Shown here: piece by piece, positions 10,463 to 21,593 of the stretch
How positions within the stretch are numbered: position 1 is the stretch's first letter
How the letters are laid out: the number at the start of each line of letters is the position of its first letter
Assembly: GCF_905220565.1 (NCBI RefSeq)
Contig: NC_059395.1
Coordinates: forward strand, 15,231,289 to 15,295,288
Origin: Melitaea cinxia
Lineage: Eukaryota; Arthropoda; Insecta; Lepidoptera; Nymphalidae
Direction of reading: 5' to 3'
Length of the DNA stretch: 64,000 nucleotides
The notes under the pieces: model-generated
What the model was told of the DNA's origin: nothing
The model's input: the letters and a program-made list of their open reading frames with translations, nothing else
The model's database searches: none
Made by a program: the position numbers and the translations under genes

Positions 10463-13400
10463 AGTTTTTTTTTAAATATATAGACTAGCGCATGACCGCG
10501 ATCTCACCTGATGGTAAGTGAAGATGCAGCCTAAGATAGTGCGCGCTTGCCTAGAAGATGCCTATTCACTCTTGATTTGAAGATACCCAAGTTATAATTA
10601 TTTGGAAAAACCGAGGCTGGAAAGGCATTCCAAATTTTTGGGGTGCGTATTAAGAAAGAGGAACCAAAACGCTTAGTGCAAGATCGTGGGATTTTAACCA
10701 CGTAGCGGTTCACACTTAAGCGATGTCTTGCTGTTCGGTGGAAGAATGGTGATAGTGGAACCAAATTGTGCAGCTCTTGAGCACACTCTCCGAAATATAT
10801 TCTGTAAAATACAGACAGACAGGCAACCTTTCGCCGATGTTCAAGACTTTGTAGTCTAGAGTTAACCAGTGGTTCGTCACCGATGAGTATTCTGGCGCGT
10901 TGATCCACAGAATCCAAAGCAGCAAGCTGGTACTTGGCAGAGACATCCCATAAGTGACTGCAGTACTCCATACACGATCGAACTTGTGCTTGGTACAGAG
11001 TAAGAAGCTGTTCCGGTGTGAAGTACTGCCTGACTTTATTGAGGATACCAAGTTTCTAACCAGCAATTTTTGTCTTGGATTCTATGCATTGTCCGAAGTT
11101 CATATTAGAAGAAATATTTATGCCTAAAAGATCAATAGTATCGGTGATCGGTACAGATACACCCCGGAAAGTCGGAGCTAAAGGGAATGGACTCCGTTTA
11201 GCGGTGAAAAGACACGCTTGCGTTTTGAGAGCATTAAATTTGACTAGGTTGGCGTTACTCCAAACGGATACCTCTTTCAAAGCCAAATTTATGCGTCCAA
11301 CCAGAGCCTCTCTATGCTTAAGAGTTTCAGTCCCACCAGCTCGGGGACTGGACATGTATCTCTCCGTAACAGTGGTGTCGTCCGTGTATCCAAAGATACC
11401 GGGCTTGAGGAGGTCATTAATGTATAGCAAGAAGAGGGTTGCAGAGAGAACTGATCCCTGAGGGACACCGGCATTAACCGCCATCAAATCAGACGAGGAG
11501 CCATCCAAGACCACCCGAAATGATCGCCCACTCAGAAAATCTGATATCCAGCCACACAGGCTAGGTATTCCGTAAGCTAAAACCTTACTCAATAGGCTCT
11601 CATACCAGACCCGGTCAAATGCCTTCGAGATATCAAGTGAGACGGCTAGCGCCTCTCCGTGCTTATCCAAGGCTTCGCCCCAGATGTGCAAGGCATACAC
11701 TAAAAGATCCCCCGTGGACCTGTTACGGCGGAAACCGTATTGCTGGTCCGACAGGAAGTCATTCAATTCGAGGTATGCCAGGAGCTTATAGTTCAGTATA
11801 CGCTCCAAACTTTTACACAGTATGGAGGTGATAGCGATAGGATGGTATAGTTGGTCGGGTCGGCACGACTACCCTTTTTAGGTAAAGGTTGTACTTTGGT
11901 AATCTTCCAAGCTTTAGGAACTTGAGCTGATTTTAGAGAGAGGCGGTACAAGCGCGTTAGAACCGGAGATACCTCAGGAGCACATGTTTTAAGAACTTTA
12001 GCTGGTATCCCGTCAGGGCCACTGGCCTTATTCGTATCCAAATTGTAGTCGAGTACTCTCAAAACTACAGTTTAGTGAATGCATGCGTCTAGGAGGTGAG
12101 GCGCTACCAAGAAGCACCAAGGAGCGAATTTTCCGCAAACAGGTTCGCCAAAAGTTTAGCCTCGTCTGTCGCAGTAATGGCCAGCGACCCATCTGGCTTC
12201 AGCAGAGGAGGCAGCGAGGGACGGCAAAAGTTCATTTCCACCGACTTAGACATTGACCAAAAAGCTTTACTATCACACGAATAGGAAGCTAATTTGGCTC
12301 CAATGCGGTTGAAACGAGCCCTTTTGAGAACCTTTTTGTAGGACTTAGCTGCAGAGTTGACAGCTTTTTTCTTCGTAGTGATGTCCGGAGATTTAGAGTA
12401 CAGGCTTCAGCCCATGCTGCAAGCGCTGAGTCCTTACGCGCTGCAACGGGAACTTCAGCACATTCTACATTGTACCACCTAGGGACCTTGACATCAAATG
12501 ATACGTCAGCAAATGGAATGAAGTACTCCATTGCCTGTCGTATCACTCCCGATATTGCTTGTTCGCAACTCGACAGATCACACGAAGAAAAGCAAGTACT
12601 CCGCCAAGGGTAAGATACTTAAAAGTGTCGCATCTCATCCCAATCTGCTGACTTATATCGCCACACACGTCTGGTTCCGGTAGGACTGACATCCAGTTAG
12701 TTGTCATCAGAAGGTCAAAACAATTAGGTGCGTGGTCGTCAACGTCGCGTACTCGTGTTGCTTCTTGGACCAGCTGGGTGAGATCTAGCGACAGGGCAAA
12801 TTTGAGCGCCTCTTTCCCGGCATGGTCGGTATTCTGGTATGGGAATAGCCAGTCCTGGTGGTGAGCGTTAAAATCCCCCAGAAATACCATTTGGGCAGCT
12901 GGATACCGACGTTGGACCACATCAGCCGTCTCACTGAGATAGTCAAACATTCGAGTTGTCTCCCGATCACCACTGTGCGACCGATAGGTACAGGCATACA
13001 CAATCTGCTCCATGCCCGTGTCCAATAAACACCACATGATGGAAAGGTTAGGTATCTCCAAATTACGCAGACGCTGGCAGCAGACATCATTACGAGCATA
13101 CATACAGACGCTGGCGTGAGATTTAAAGTTATGCTCGAGCGAATACCCAGGGAACTGCAGGTACGCTACGTCTGCTGGACTACCGATTTGCGTCTCCGTA
13201 AGAAAAAGTGAATGCGGCTTCTTAGTCTCCAGGTGATGGCGGACTGCAACGAGATTTGAGTGCAATCCTTGTATGTTGGTGAGGTGTACTTTGAGAGAGA
13301 GGAGGTGCAGCCGCTGTTTGACCTTACTTTTTTTCTTGTTCTTCATTGCAGTCAAGAGGTAAATAGGAGGGGAAATGGTAGTTGTACGAGGCGCCACGTC
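10463..13400 (-). mobile_element. Non-LTR retrotransposon (Jockey/CR1 group), decayed, inserted in the hAT
   Basis: A minus-strand LINE ORF2 broken into several frames. The endonuclease is at 12543-13397 (NIQGLHSNL, TETQIG, FLGDFNAHHQDW). The reverse transcriptase is at 11056-12062 (NKASGPDGIPAKVLK, DISKAFDRVWYE, GVPQGSVLSATLF). The C-terminal part at 10531-10971 ends in a NYNLGIFKSRVNRHLLG block, and an A-rich tail (T-run in plus sense near 10470) closes it. The active-site box reads YTDD instead of YADD. No RNase H domain follows. It separates the N- and C-terminal parts of the hAT transposase, so it is younger than the hAT. A small related 3' piece is at 62490-62560. Confidence 0.85.
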
Positions 13401-13404
13401 TATA

Positions 13405-13500
13405 AATAAGCGATATATAGTTTAATTGGCTAGAGCACCGACACGGTGAGTCGGAGATGCAGATTCGATCCCCACTGAAACGATCGATTTTTGATATGAT
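13405..13500 (+). repeat. tRNA-related SINE head
   Basis: TAATTGGCTAGAGCACCGAC (A-box-like) followed by AGATGCAGATTCGATCCCC (B-box-like) resembles a tRNA-derived pol III promoter. It is shared with 45390-45440 and 48840-48990 on the other strand. The anticodon arm does not fold, so this is a SINE head and not a tRNA gene. Confidence 0.6.
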
Positions 13501-13699
13501 ATTAAAAAATGTTAATTAAAGAATCTAGTTAAGTGCAAAGTCGGGAGCATTGTAAATATGTCCATGTTTGACTGCGCGATAAGTTTTAGTAAGTTTATAG
13601 CGGCCATTTTTTATTTAAATTTTTGAGTTGGTGGTATAAGAAAGTAACCAATAATGCTCGTTGTATTTTTGGATTGCACCAATTTTTTTATCTTTTTTT

Positions 13700-13930
13700 G
13701 TCATTACTGTTTTAAATGAGAGCTTTTCCCCCATTATTCTTTACACGAAATGTAGACAAACAAATCTTACACTTGGCCTGGCATTTATCATCTGATGGAC
13801 TGATCCAGCTAGAGAATCTTGCACCACTAAGCAATTTTTTTCTTAAAAATATAAGTACCGTGAAGATGCTTCGTTTTTCTTGGAGGAGAGTCCATATTTC
13901 TATATAAGTTGACTGTACTGAACTTCAAAA
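13700..13930 (-). pseudogene. hAT transposase N-terminal BED zinc-finger remnant
   Basis: Minus-strand translation gives W-ISPSDDKCQAKCKICLST and then FRVKNNGGKAL. That is the CxxC half of a BED finger with its usual preceding Trp and following Gly/Leu. The frame stops right after, and the His pair is not visible. It belongs with the transposase remnant at 9290-10460, on the far side of the LINE. Confidence 0.6.
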
Positions 13931-13994
13931 ATCTGAAACAATTAAAACACTGTTATACTTTTCGTACCTAGTTAGATACATATGAAACAAAATA

Positions 13995-14540
13995 TATTAT
14001 TTCAAAATCAAAAACAACTTTATTCAAATAGACCCCAAGAGCACTTTAGATTGTCATTTTACAAATTAAAACTTTAAAAATAAATTATTATTTTTGTAAA
14101 AGTAAGGTTACCACAGATTCAGAATGTAGATTCTGCAGAGAAGAATCGGCAAGAAACTCCGCAGTTACTCTTTTGAAAAATAATATATAAACTGTGTTTT
14201 AGTACAAAATTAGTAACACGTTGCATAAAATACAGCGTCACTAAGTCCACACATCTTTATCAACTATGTAATCCTGCACCGAATAATAAGCTTTATCTAT
14301 TATTTTTATTTTAATAAAAACTTTAAATTTAAGTTGAGACAATTCCAAAATTGTTGTGGGATTTTATTATACATGCGAATACCATAACCCAGAAAGGAGA
14401 CGTTTACTTTGCGCAGTCGGAAATTTGGAGTTACAAATTTTGTTATTCTTTTTCGTGTTTACAATGCGATTATTACTATATATTCACTTTCACTACTTCA
14501 GAACACAGTTACACACTGCTAACACATAGAGTACAGTAAA
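13995..14540 (-). repeat. LINE 3' fragment, minus orientation
   Basis: This segment is the reverse complement of 41025-41390. In both, the last codons of a LINE-type protein (block GIRMYNKIPQTILELS in the 41-kb copy) lead into a 3' UTR with TCTGCAGAATCTACATTC and a tail AAACAACTTTATT (plus sense here). Further short copies lie at 60625-60790 and 61080-61260. Confidence 0.65.
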
Positions 14541-15035
14541 TTCCGATAATAGATTCTAAAATAAAAATAATTTTAACTTGTAGGAAACACTTGTTTTATA
14601 TGTAGGTAATTATTAAATTTGATGCGCTTGGCGTGCAGCGTGGCTGTGGAGTCACGTTGAACGATCATGAACGACTGTAATTACTCTTCGAGAGTTCGAG
14701 TACAACACTACTAAGAGTACGAATGACTTACAATGCCTAGGTAACAGTCTACTGGCCCTGCCAGATGTACGATTTTAATCGTACTCATACGATTTTTTTG
14801 CATTTTACTCATGTACGATCGCTAGATCAAGATCGTACACAAAATGTACAATTTTTATGTTCCTATTACCTGGAAGCATTTCATAATTAAAAAAACGTCA
14901 TCCACCGGCAAGCATGAATTTAGGAGAACTACCCCAACTACCTAACGCGTGCCTAGATCTTTTACTTGAATGAAGTCTCTTTGAATAATCATATAAGAGC
15001 TGTATTTGTTTGCTTTCTAACAAAACTAATATATA

Positions 15036-16711
15036 TGTCAGCAATAGCACTGTCGTACGCAATTAGAAAGGAATTTATAAACAACAGATGCAACGATCGC
15101 GCCACCTAGCACATCGTTCGATAGTCATCTACCCTCATTTATTATATTACTCGAGTTATTCTGACGTGTATAAAACGAATAGTGCAACCGCCGCTAAGGC
15201 AGTCTTGGCTCTGGCTTGGCACGATACATTTGTTGTATCCTGCTAGTAGCTTAACCTAGACTCATTCGATAATTAATTTGTGCATACGAATTAATTGTTA
15301 CATATTATGGCGAATAACTCGAGCAGTGAAGGTGAGCGTTGATACGTATCTCAAAGGAGATCTCCTTAAACCTACACCTGGGTCGCAAGTCCTAGGCACT
15401 GCTCTGAGTTACTCCCTATGCCACACGATAGATTGGATCGGATCGCATTACAATTTTGTTATAATCATTTTAAGTACTACCTACATAGTATTGTAAAGAG
15501 TGCGAGTATAACCTACGCCCGCGCCCTGCAAATATAGAAAACAAGCTTCCATTCAGTCGAAAGACTACATCAGAAGCGGGATAAGATCCACCCCCACTTT
15601 CAAAATTTAACTAATTCAGTTAGTTACATTGAACGAAGAAATGTCTCTCTTCGCTTCCGGTATGGAAGCTATTTCAGAAAATAGCTGAAGTTATAGGCCC
15701 ACCTCCTGACGATACATCTGTTTTTAGCTAGTGTGCAAGTTAGTTGCAATATTTGGTGGTAATTAGTGGGTACATCGATCATCGTTTTATTTTCTTTTAT
15801 TAGTGGATACATTGGTATTTTAGTTCTTTTCGGTCGTTCTGTTGTATTCTTATCGGTTAGTAAGCTCGTTAAAGGGGCCATGTACGCCTGGGGTACGCTA
15901 TGTTAGGAAGGGATGAAGGGGCCTAGTACGCCCGACCCACAGTTAGAAAGCTGGTTGAAGGGGCCACGTACGCCCGGGCCACGCTATGTTAGGAAGGGAT
16001 GAAGGGAGCCAGTACGCCCGACCCGCTAGTGAATTACGGTCTCAGCGTTTTGGTCAGGAATAGCCGAACAGTTATTAATGTTACCCGTTACTGTTGTATA
16101 GGTCGGGAGTAGTAACGCCGAGTTGGCGGATGCACGACATGGACGCACGAGGTCGTGCGATTGTCAGGATTGGCCGTGTCAGCAATAGCACTGTCGTACG
16201 CAATTAGAAAGGAATTTATAAACAACAGATGCAACGATCGCGCCACCTAGCACATCGTTCGATAGTCATCTACCCTCATTTATTATATTACTCGAGTTAT
16301 TCTGACGTGTATAAAACGAATAGTGCAACCGCCGCTAAGGCAGTCTTGGCTCTGGCTTGGCACGATACATTTGTTGTATCCTGCTAGTAGCTTAACCTAG
16401 ACTCATTCGATAATTAATTTGTGCATACGAATTAATTGTTACATATTATGGCGAATAACTCGAGCAGTGAAGGTGAGCGTTGATACGTATCTCAAAGGAG
16501 ATCTCCTTAAACCTACACCTGGGTCGCAAGTCCTAGGCACTGCTCTGAGTTACTCCCTATGCCACACGATAGATTGGATCGGATCGCATTACAATTTTGT
16601 TATAATCATTTTAAGTACTACCTACATAGTATTGTAAAGAGTGCGAGTATAACCTACGCCCGCGCCCTGCAAATATAGAAAAGAAGCTTCCTATTCAGTC
16701 GAAAGACTACA
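15036..16711. mobile_element. Non-autonomous LTR retrotransposon
   Basis: Two direct repeats of 534 and 535 bp (15036-15569 and 16177-16711) start TGTCAGCAATAG and end GACTACA. They differ at only about two positions that I can see (a C/G change and a 1-base indel near the end), so the insertion is recent. The 607-bp interior has no gag or pol frame. TATA flanks both sides and may be a 4-bp duplication, but the context is AT-repetitive. A promoter-like GTGTATAAAACG lies inside each LTR. Superfamily is not determinable from this copy. Confidence 0.85.
15856..16027 (+). repeat. Two 86-bp tandem units inside the LTR element
   Basis: Units start at 15856 and 15942 with GTTAG(T/A)AAGCT and share GGGGCCA, GCTATGTTAGGAAGGGATGA and AGTACGCCCGACCC. 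They fill much of the non-coding interior of the LTR element. Confidence 0.8.
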
Positions 16712-17521
16712 TATATAATATAGATATTTTCTCTTTCGGTAATAATTGCGACTTGAAAGAAAAAACACATTTTGAAATAAAAAGCAATTTGAAAATTATA
16801 AAACACTGGCTCAATTTGCTTTAAATTTGTTATGTTTTCCCCATTACAGTGCAGATTGTGAACGAGCATTCAGCGAAGTTTATTTAATCAAAACTTAGAA
16901 ACAGTTTATCTAATAATACACGTAAGGGCAAATTATTAGCTAAGCAATTAATTAAGAAGAAACGAAAATTTTACGAAGTTTAACCCAACAGATTCTCTTA
17001 TTAAAAAATATGACCACAGAAAATTTTGTATGAGTGTAACAAATAGTTTTATTACATTTATTTTCTAAAACTAAACGAATTTTGATAATTTATAATAAAA
17101 AATTAGTACTTAGTCTTAAAGGGCTGTACGATCTTTTTATTTCAAAATTTCCTTGGAATACGATTATTTTTGTAGTTGGCGTACGATCACTCTTTTTGTG
17201 CACCTGGCAGCCCTGCTACTGGCCTACAGTCGCGCAGCGCTCAATACGCGCATAATAAAGAGACGGAAAGGTCATGCATGATTCGCAATTTGCGAAATGA
17301 ATGAAAACAGTGAGCGCATGCAAGAAGCGGAAACATCGTATAAATTAAGTAGGTATACTATGCAACATCGATTGCCGATTACGTAAAATTTGACAGACGA
17401 TTCGTTTATTAGAAAGAAAAATTAATCAGAAAAAATTACCGAACCTCCCATACTTCAATATTTTTGTCAAACCGAACACCGAACACGGTGCTAAAATACC
17501 GAACGGTTCGGTAGAATACCG

Positions 17522-19730
17522 GCCACCTTTTTTGTAATATATGGTGACGGAAGTGTGGAGCTCCCACCAAACTGCCACACACTATCCACTTAAACCACCA
17601 TCTGTTTTCCACCGGCACCTTAGTGGGGACGCCATTGGATCGCTTTTGTCTTCTACCACGACGCCCTCTGGCGATGGCCTTTCGGCCCCGTTGGAAGGGA
17701 CCCTTTACCAAGTCAAGTCAATCCTTAAGGAAGACGAGGTCCAGGAGCATTCCACGGTCTGAGGTCAGGCGACCGTCAGGTCGAGCCTGTCCTCGGCCGC
17801 TGGAACGCATCGAGGAACCGAGCAAAGATCCCAGCGCGACCCGGCCGTCACGTGCCTTCGTGCCAAAGGGTCAGCGAGTAAACCCACCCACCCCGTCTCT
17901 CCAGTGCGCTCACAAGTCCACTCTGAAAACAGAGAAGTACCCGGAGCGCAGCCTTACTTCCCCCAAACCGACTCATTCGCGACGAGATGAGCTTACCAGA
18001 CCTGCCCTCCAGCAGTTCAGGGCCAGCCTAGAGACCCACACACCCGTGGAGCGTAACCCAATGGCCTCGGTACTTTTACGCGCTTTCGCGCCTACCCCTG
18101 GGGCGCGACCCACAGGCCTCGGCACTTCAGTGCACTCAAAGGTACAATACCCTGAGCGCACCTTTCTCTGTTGGTTTTGACCGTGGGGGTCGTACCCAAA
18201 CTCAAAATACCAAACACCTTTTTTTTACGCTGGAAAATGCTTTTACGCACTAGCTCCACCGCCCTTAGGCGACGGGAGTGTGGGGCTTCCGGCGCAATCA
18301 GGACAGAACCCACTAAATATCAGAAGTCGTAGTAGGAAGTCACGGGGTCACGTTAGCATACAACTGCGACGCCCCGACGGATGGCCACAAGTGCTGTGCG
18401 GCTGCTTATGCTTCTAGAGCACCCACGAGCACCGAGAGCGCTCTATAATATCGGGAAGTTGGGAAGGAGGCTACGGTGACATCACCGTAGTCTACTCCGC
18501 AGCTTTACGACTGCTGGGAATGCACGCCATCGTCCACCAGAAATTTGGGAAACGGCAATCTCGCCCAATTGTGTGTGACGCTGGTTTTCCAGGGCTAGTG
18601 CACACAGCATAGCAAGGAGCCTCAATGCAGTTGCGGGCAATGTGCCCCTCCTTACCGCACCGGTAACATAGTCCACTCCTGTCTATCGTCAAGCGACAGG
18701 TCGGGCGAGTGGGCGCTGCTGCAGTTTGACTCTGACGGAGCTCCAGCCGACAAGGAGTCTGCCGGCCTCTGCCAGAGACTACTGGCGCAGCTGTGGCAGC
18801 ATCCGATGGAGGAGCTTTCGCGCACTTCTTCACTTTGGTCTTCACCAGTCTTCAGTCACCGTGCGATGGAGCGGGTGCTATCTCGACCTCAGCGATGGTC
18901 ACCGATTCCACGGTTATGTTCGGAGCCAGTGCCCTTCGTGGGGCCGTTTTGGGCTTCTCAGCTGCCTGCGGTGGACAAACTGTCTTTACTGGCAGCAGCC
19001 TCACTTCCATGCCAGCAAGGCGGGCATCAAGCATGTGTCTGACCAACGCCAGTACCGAAGCCCAGCCTTCCTCCTCTTTTTCCTCCTGGTCCTGGAGGAG
19101 GTGCGCTCCTTAAGCGCATCAACAACCGGTGTTATTGAAGCCACCGCATCCTTCAGGGCCTTAACGAAGGTCGCCTTAAGATTTGAAGACTTCGTCGTCA
19201 CGCTTAGGATAAGGTCGACCTCCTTCGCAACCTGTGCGCCCAGGACGTCGACGGTGCGGACGTCACTTATATCCAGGCCTATCGCCTAGCGACCCTCTAC
19301 AATCTCCATCGAACCCGAAGCAGTGCCTCCTGTGCCAGGGTAAGCCTGTTGTGACCCGACTCGGGCGTCAGCCAGTGCTACCTTAGTAAGTCCGGTCGTT
19401 TAAGGCAAGACCTTCGGTCCCGTACGTGGCCGCAAGACATGACTTACGACATCTGCACGAAACAGGATTATGTGAAAAGGACGATAAGCGACCTGAGGAT
19501 TCCTGCCCGCTCTGGCCAAGCGCAGGGTGATCGCAAGCTGGACCCCTCCATCCCCCGTGGTGACAAGGCGCGCAGTACACTGGGGGAGTTTTCCCCCTTG
19601 TATGCGCTCACGGGACAACTTAGGTATAATCAGAGCGCCAGAGTGCATTCCCACGAGTCGGTCTGTGATACTGCTGCCCGTCCCGTTGCCCACAGTGCAC
19701 CATGAGGAGGTCACCGACAATTGGCACCCC
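17522..19730 (-). mobile_element. R1-clade-like LINE remnant with CCHC ORF1 piece
   Basis: A GC-rich block flanked by AGAATACCG on both sides (17513-17521 and 19731-19739), read as a 9-bp target duplication in hAT terminal sequence. On the minus strand, 18845-18492 encodes LCYRCGKEGHIARNC followed by CYAVCTSPGKPASH, the zinc-knuckle array of R1-type ORF1 proteins. There is no endonuclease or RT frame. Instead, 3'-UTR-like sequence follows, with A-runs at about 18219-18227 and at the left border, which suggests an internal deletion or two fused tails. Confidence 0.7.
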
Positions 19731-19765
19731 AGAATACCGAACATCTTGGCAACCCTGGTCAACAC

Positions 19766-20206
19766 GCTACATCAAGGGTGAGCAACTCGCGGCCCGAATA
19801 GAGATTTTGGGCGACCCGCCAGAGGTTTAAAATTTTCAAAACTGTCAATTTTATTATAATAAGGCACACCAAAATTCAATACTTGTACCAAGTCAAGTCT
19901 TGTTATTTTCCATCATTCTGTGCTTTTGGCCTGAATATCAATTTTTCAAAATTTTGCGGCCTCCTAGTAAAAAGGTTGCTCACCCCTGCGCTAAATAATT
20001 ATAATATTCGTACTAGGGGACGTTACAGGAAGAGAAGAACTACCGTAAATCTACGGAATTATTTAAAATAAAATTGAAGTATTCTAAACTTTAAAATATC
20101 TGAGTGATAGACAAGACGGTTCTTAGTGGAACGCGGTCCTAGTCTGTCTTGTAAGAAAAAAAGTGTCAATGTCAAATTGCCAGTTACCTGTATTATTGGT
20201 GGAAAA
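19766..20206. other. NDUFB8 upstream region
   Basis: It begins after the second GTCAACAC duplication. It holds a short decayed repeat (about 19790-19990, with TTTGCGGCCTCCTAGTAAAA) and about 200 bases of likely promoter and 5' UTR directly before the NDUFB8 start. Confidence 0.5.
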
Positions 20207-21274
20207 ATGGCTTTGGCTTTAATTAAAAAAGCCGTTTTATCTAATCCCAATTCCTTGCGTAAAACTGTAGGGATATTTTATAATGTTTCAAGAAACCGTA
20301 AGTTTAAGATACGAAAGATTTTTTATTCAATAAATACACTTTTTTAATGTGCTCGTTACGTCATAAAACTTCTAGATTGGAACTATCAATACAAACCTGG
20401 TCCATATCCTAGAACTGAAGAAGAGCGAGCAGCTGCTGCAAAGAAATATGGGTTACTTGTAGAAGAATATCAACCTTATCCTGAAGATATGGGTTATGGG
20501 GATTATCCAAAACTGCCTGATATTGGTACCGATTCTAAAGATCCGCATTATCCATACGACATACCAGACTTGAAACGAAATTTCAACGAACCAGTAAGAT
20601 ACTTATAAATATTGCTAAAAACTGTGACAGAAATTATCCAAATAAAGTGCCACAAATTAGAGTAAATATTAGACTGGTATATTAACGTTGCATTAACTAG
20701 GATTTACCCACTTTGATATTTTAGACTAATAATGTAAAATAAAAATATAAGATATTATCAAGAGTATTGTCTAATATCATTATTCAAAATATAATAATTT
20801 TTATATGGGTTAATTTCAATAATCAACCTTGAACCTTTCAAACTGAACTGCATATCTTTTAGTTAAATGCAAATAGAACTCTTGTTAATTATGGTTTAAA
20901 CTTCTAAGAAAAAACTATTGTTTAGTTTTTAAACCTGTGGGTGTGTCCTGTGTTGTTAAGTTAGTTAATGTTCCATATTTTACACAGGTTCAGTTTTTTA
21001 TATTAAATAAAGTCAATACAAAATTAACACAACTATAAGAGGTTATTTTTATAATTTTTAGTTTCATGTCAAAGCAGAAATCATTGGTGAAGATCGTTAT
21101 GATATAAGCATGAGGCCAAGAATTCCTGTGTGGGAACAACTGACTTGGTTTTTGGGAACTGTCGGAGGCTGTTTCTTATTATACTTCTTTTTGGAAGACT
21201 ATAAGATTGGCAGACCAGTCACTGCTAAACAATATCCACGTGATGGCCCCCACTACTTGTTCAGCGAAAAGTAG
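20207..21274 (+). CDS. ND-ASHI: NADH dehydrogenase (ubiquinone) 1 beta subcomplex subunit 8 (ASHI)
   Basis: NDUFB8 is an accessory subunit of the membrane arm of mitochondrial complex I. The three exons 20207-20297, 20376-20593 and 21062-21274 give 173 residues. The N-terminus (MALALIKKAVLSNPNSLRKT) is basic and fits a mitochondrial presequence. The family core is clear: WNYQYKPGPYPRTEEERAAA, YGLLVEEYQPYPEDMGYGDY, DPHYPYDIPDLKRNFNEP, then RPRIPVWEQL. A single membrane segment spans about residues 130-147 and is followed by KQYPRDGPHYLFSEK. Polyadenylation signals AATAAA sit at 21323-21328 and 21337-21342. It is convergent with MED22, 319 bases away. Confidence 0.94.
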
Positions 21275-21593
21275 GAAAATGAGGAAGATTGTCAATGTAG
21301 TGTTTTTAAATATTAATTAAAAAATAAAATGTTATCAATAAATTTGAAATTATTTCTAAATATATTTAAGTATGCTTTTTACCCTTTAAATTGTAAAATT
21401 AATATTTATTGTATCTATCTATTCTTTGTCGATTATTTTATTGTATCCAGGAACTTAGTATTACAAAAGCAATAAAACTAGATAAAGTTATAACATTTTA
21501 TTATTTCAAATATTCGCAAATGTATAAAGTACTTCATGTAAAAGCATTGATATTATTGCTAAGACATACTTTTAGTGGTCTGATGACTTACAG

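Larger units (their letters stand above)
14757..17215. mobile_element. Second hAT-type transposon nested in the first
   Basis: Perfect 8-bp direct repeats CTACTGGC flank it (14749-14756 and 17216-17223). The right end, read outward-in, is CAGGGCTGCCAGGTGCAC. The left end reads CCTGCCAGATGTAC, matching after a loss of about four bases. GTACGAT motifs are repeated inside both ends (14767-14850 and 17125-17190). A plus-strand remnant at about 16800-16950 reads HYSADCERAFSEVYLIKT, the C-terminal hAT dimerisation signature. It contains the LTR element at 15036-16711. Confidence 0.82.
9207..19757. mobile_element. hAT-type DNA transposon (outer shell of a nested composite)
   Basis: The element starts CAGGGTTGCC (9207-9216) and ends with its inverse GGCAACCCTG (19748-19757). 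Perfect 8-bp direct repeats GTCAACAC flank it (9199-9206 and 19758-19765), the target duplication expected of hAT elements. Several ACCGAAC motifs lie just inside both ends (about 9226, 17437-17510, 19736), probably subterminal transposase sites. It contains remnants of a minus-strand hAT transposase split by a LINE. Most of its 10,551 bp is later insertions described separately. Confidence 0.88.

Noticed and set aside
11075..11461. 128-codon plus-strand ORF
   Set aside because: Shadow of the LINE reverse transcriptase on the minus strand.
15278..15496. 72-codon ORF, repeated identically at 16419-16637, as a conserved gene
   Set aside because: It is identical because both copies lie in the two LTRs of the same element. 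The frame has no recognisable domain.
17623..18180. 185-codon arginine/proline-rich plus-strand ORF
   Set aside because: It lies antisense to the GC-rich R1-type LINE remnant; the composition explains the long open frame.
18726..19289. 187-codon plus-strand ORF
   Set aside because: Antisense to the CCHC-encoding ORF1 piece on the minus strand; no domain.
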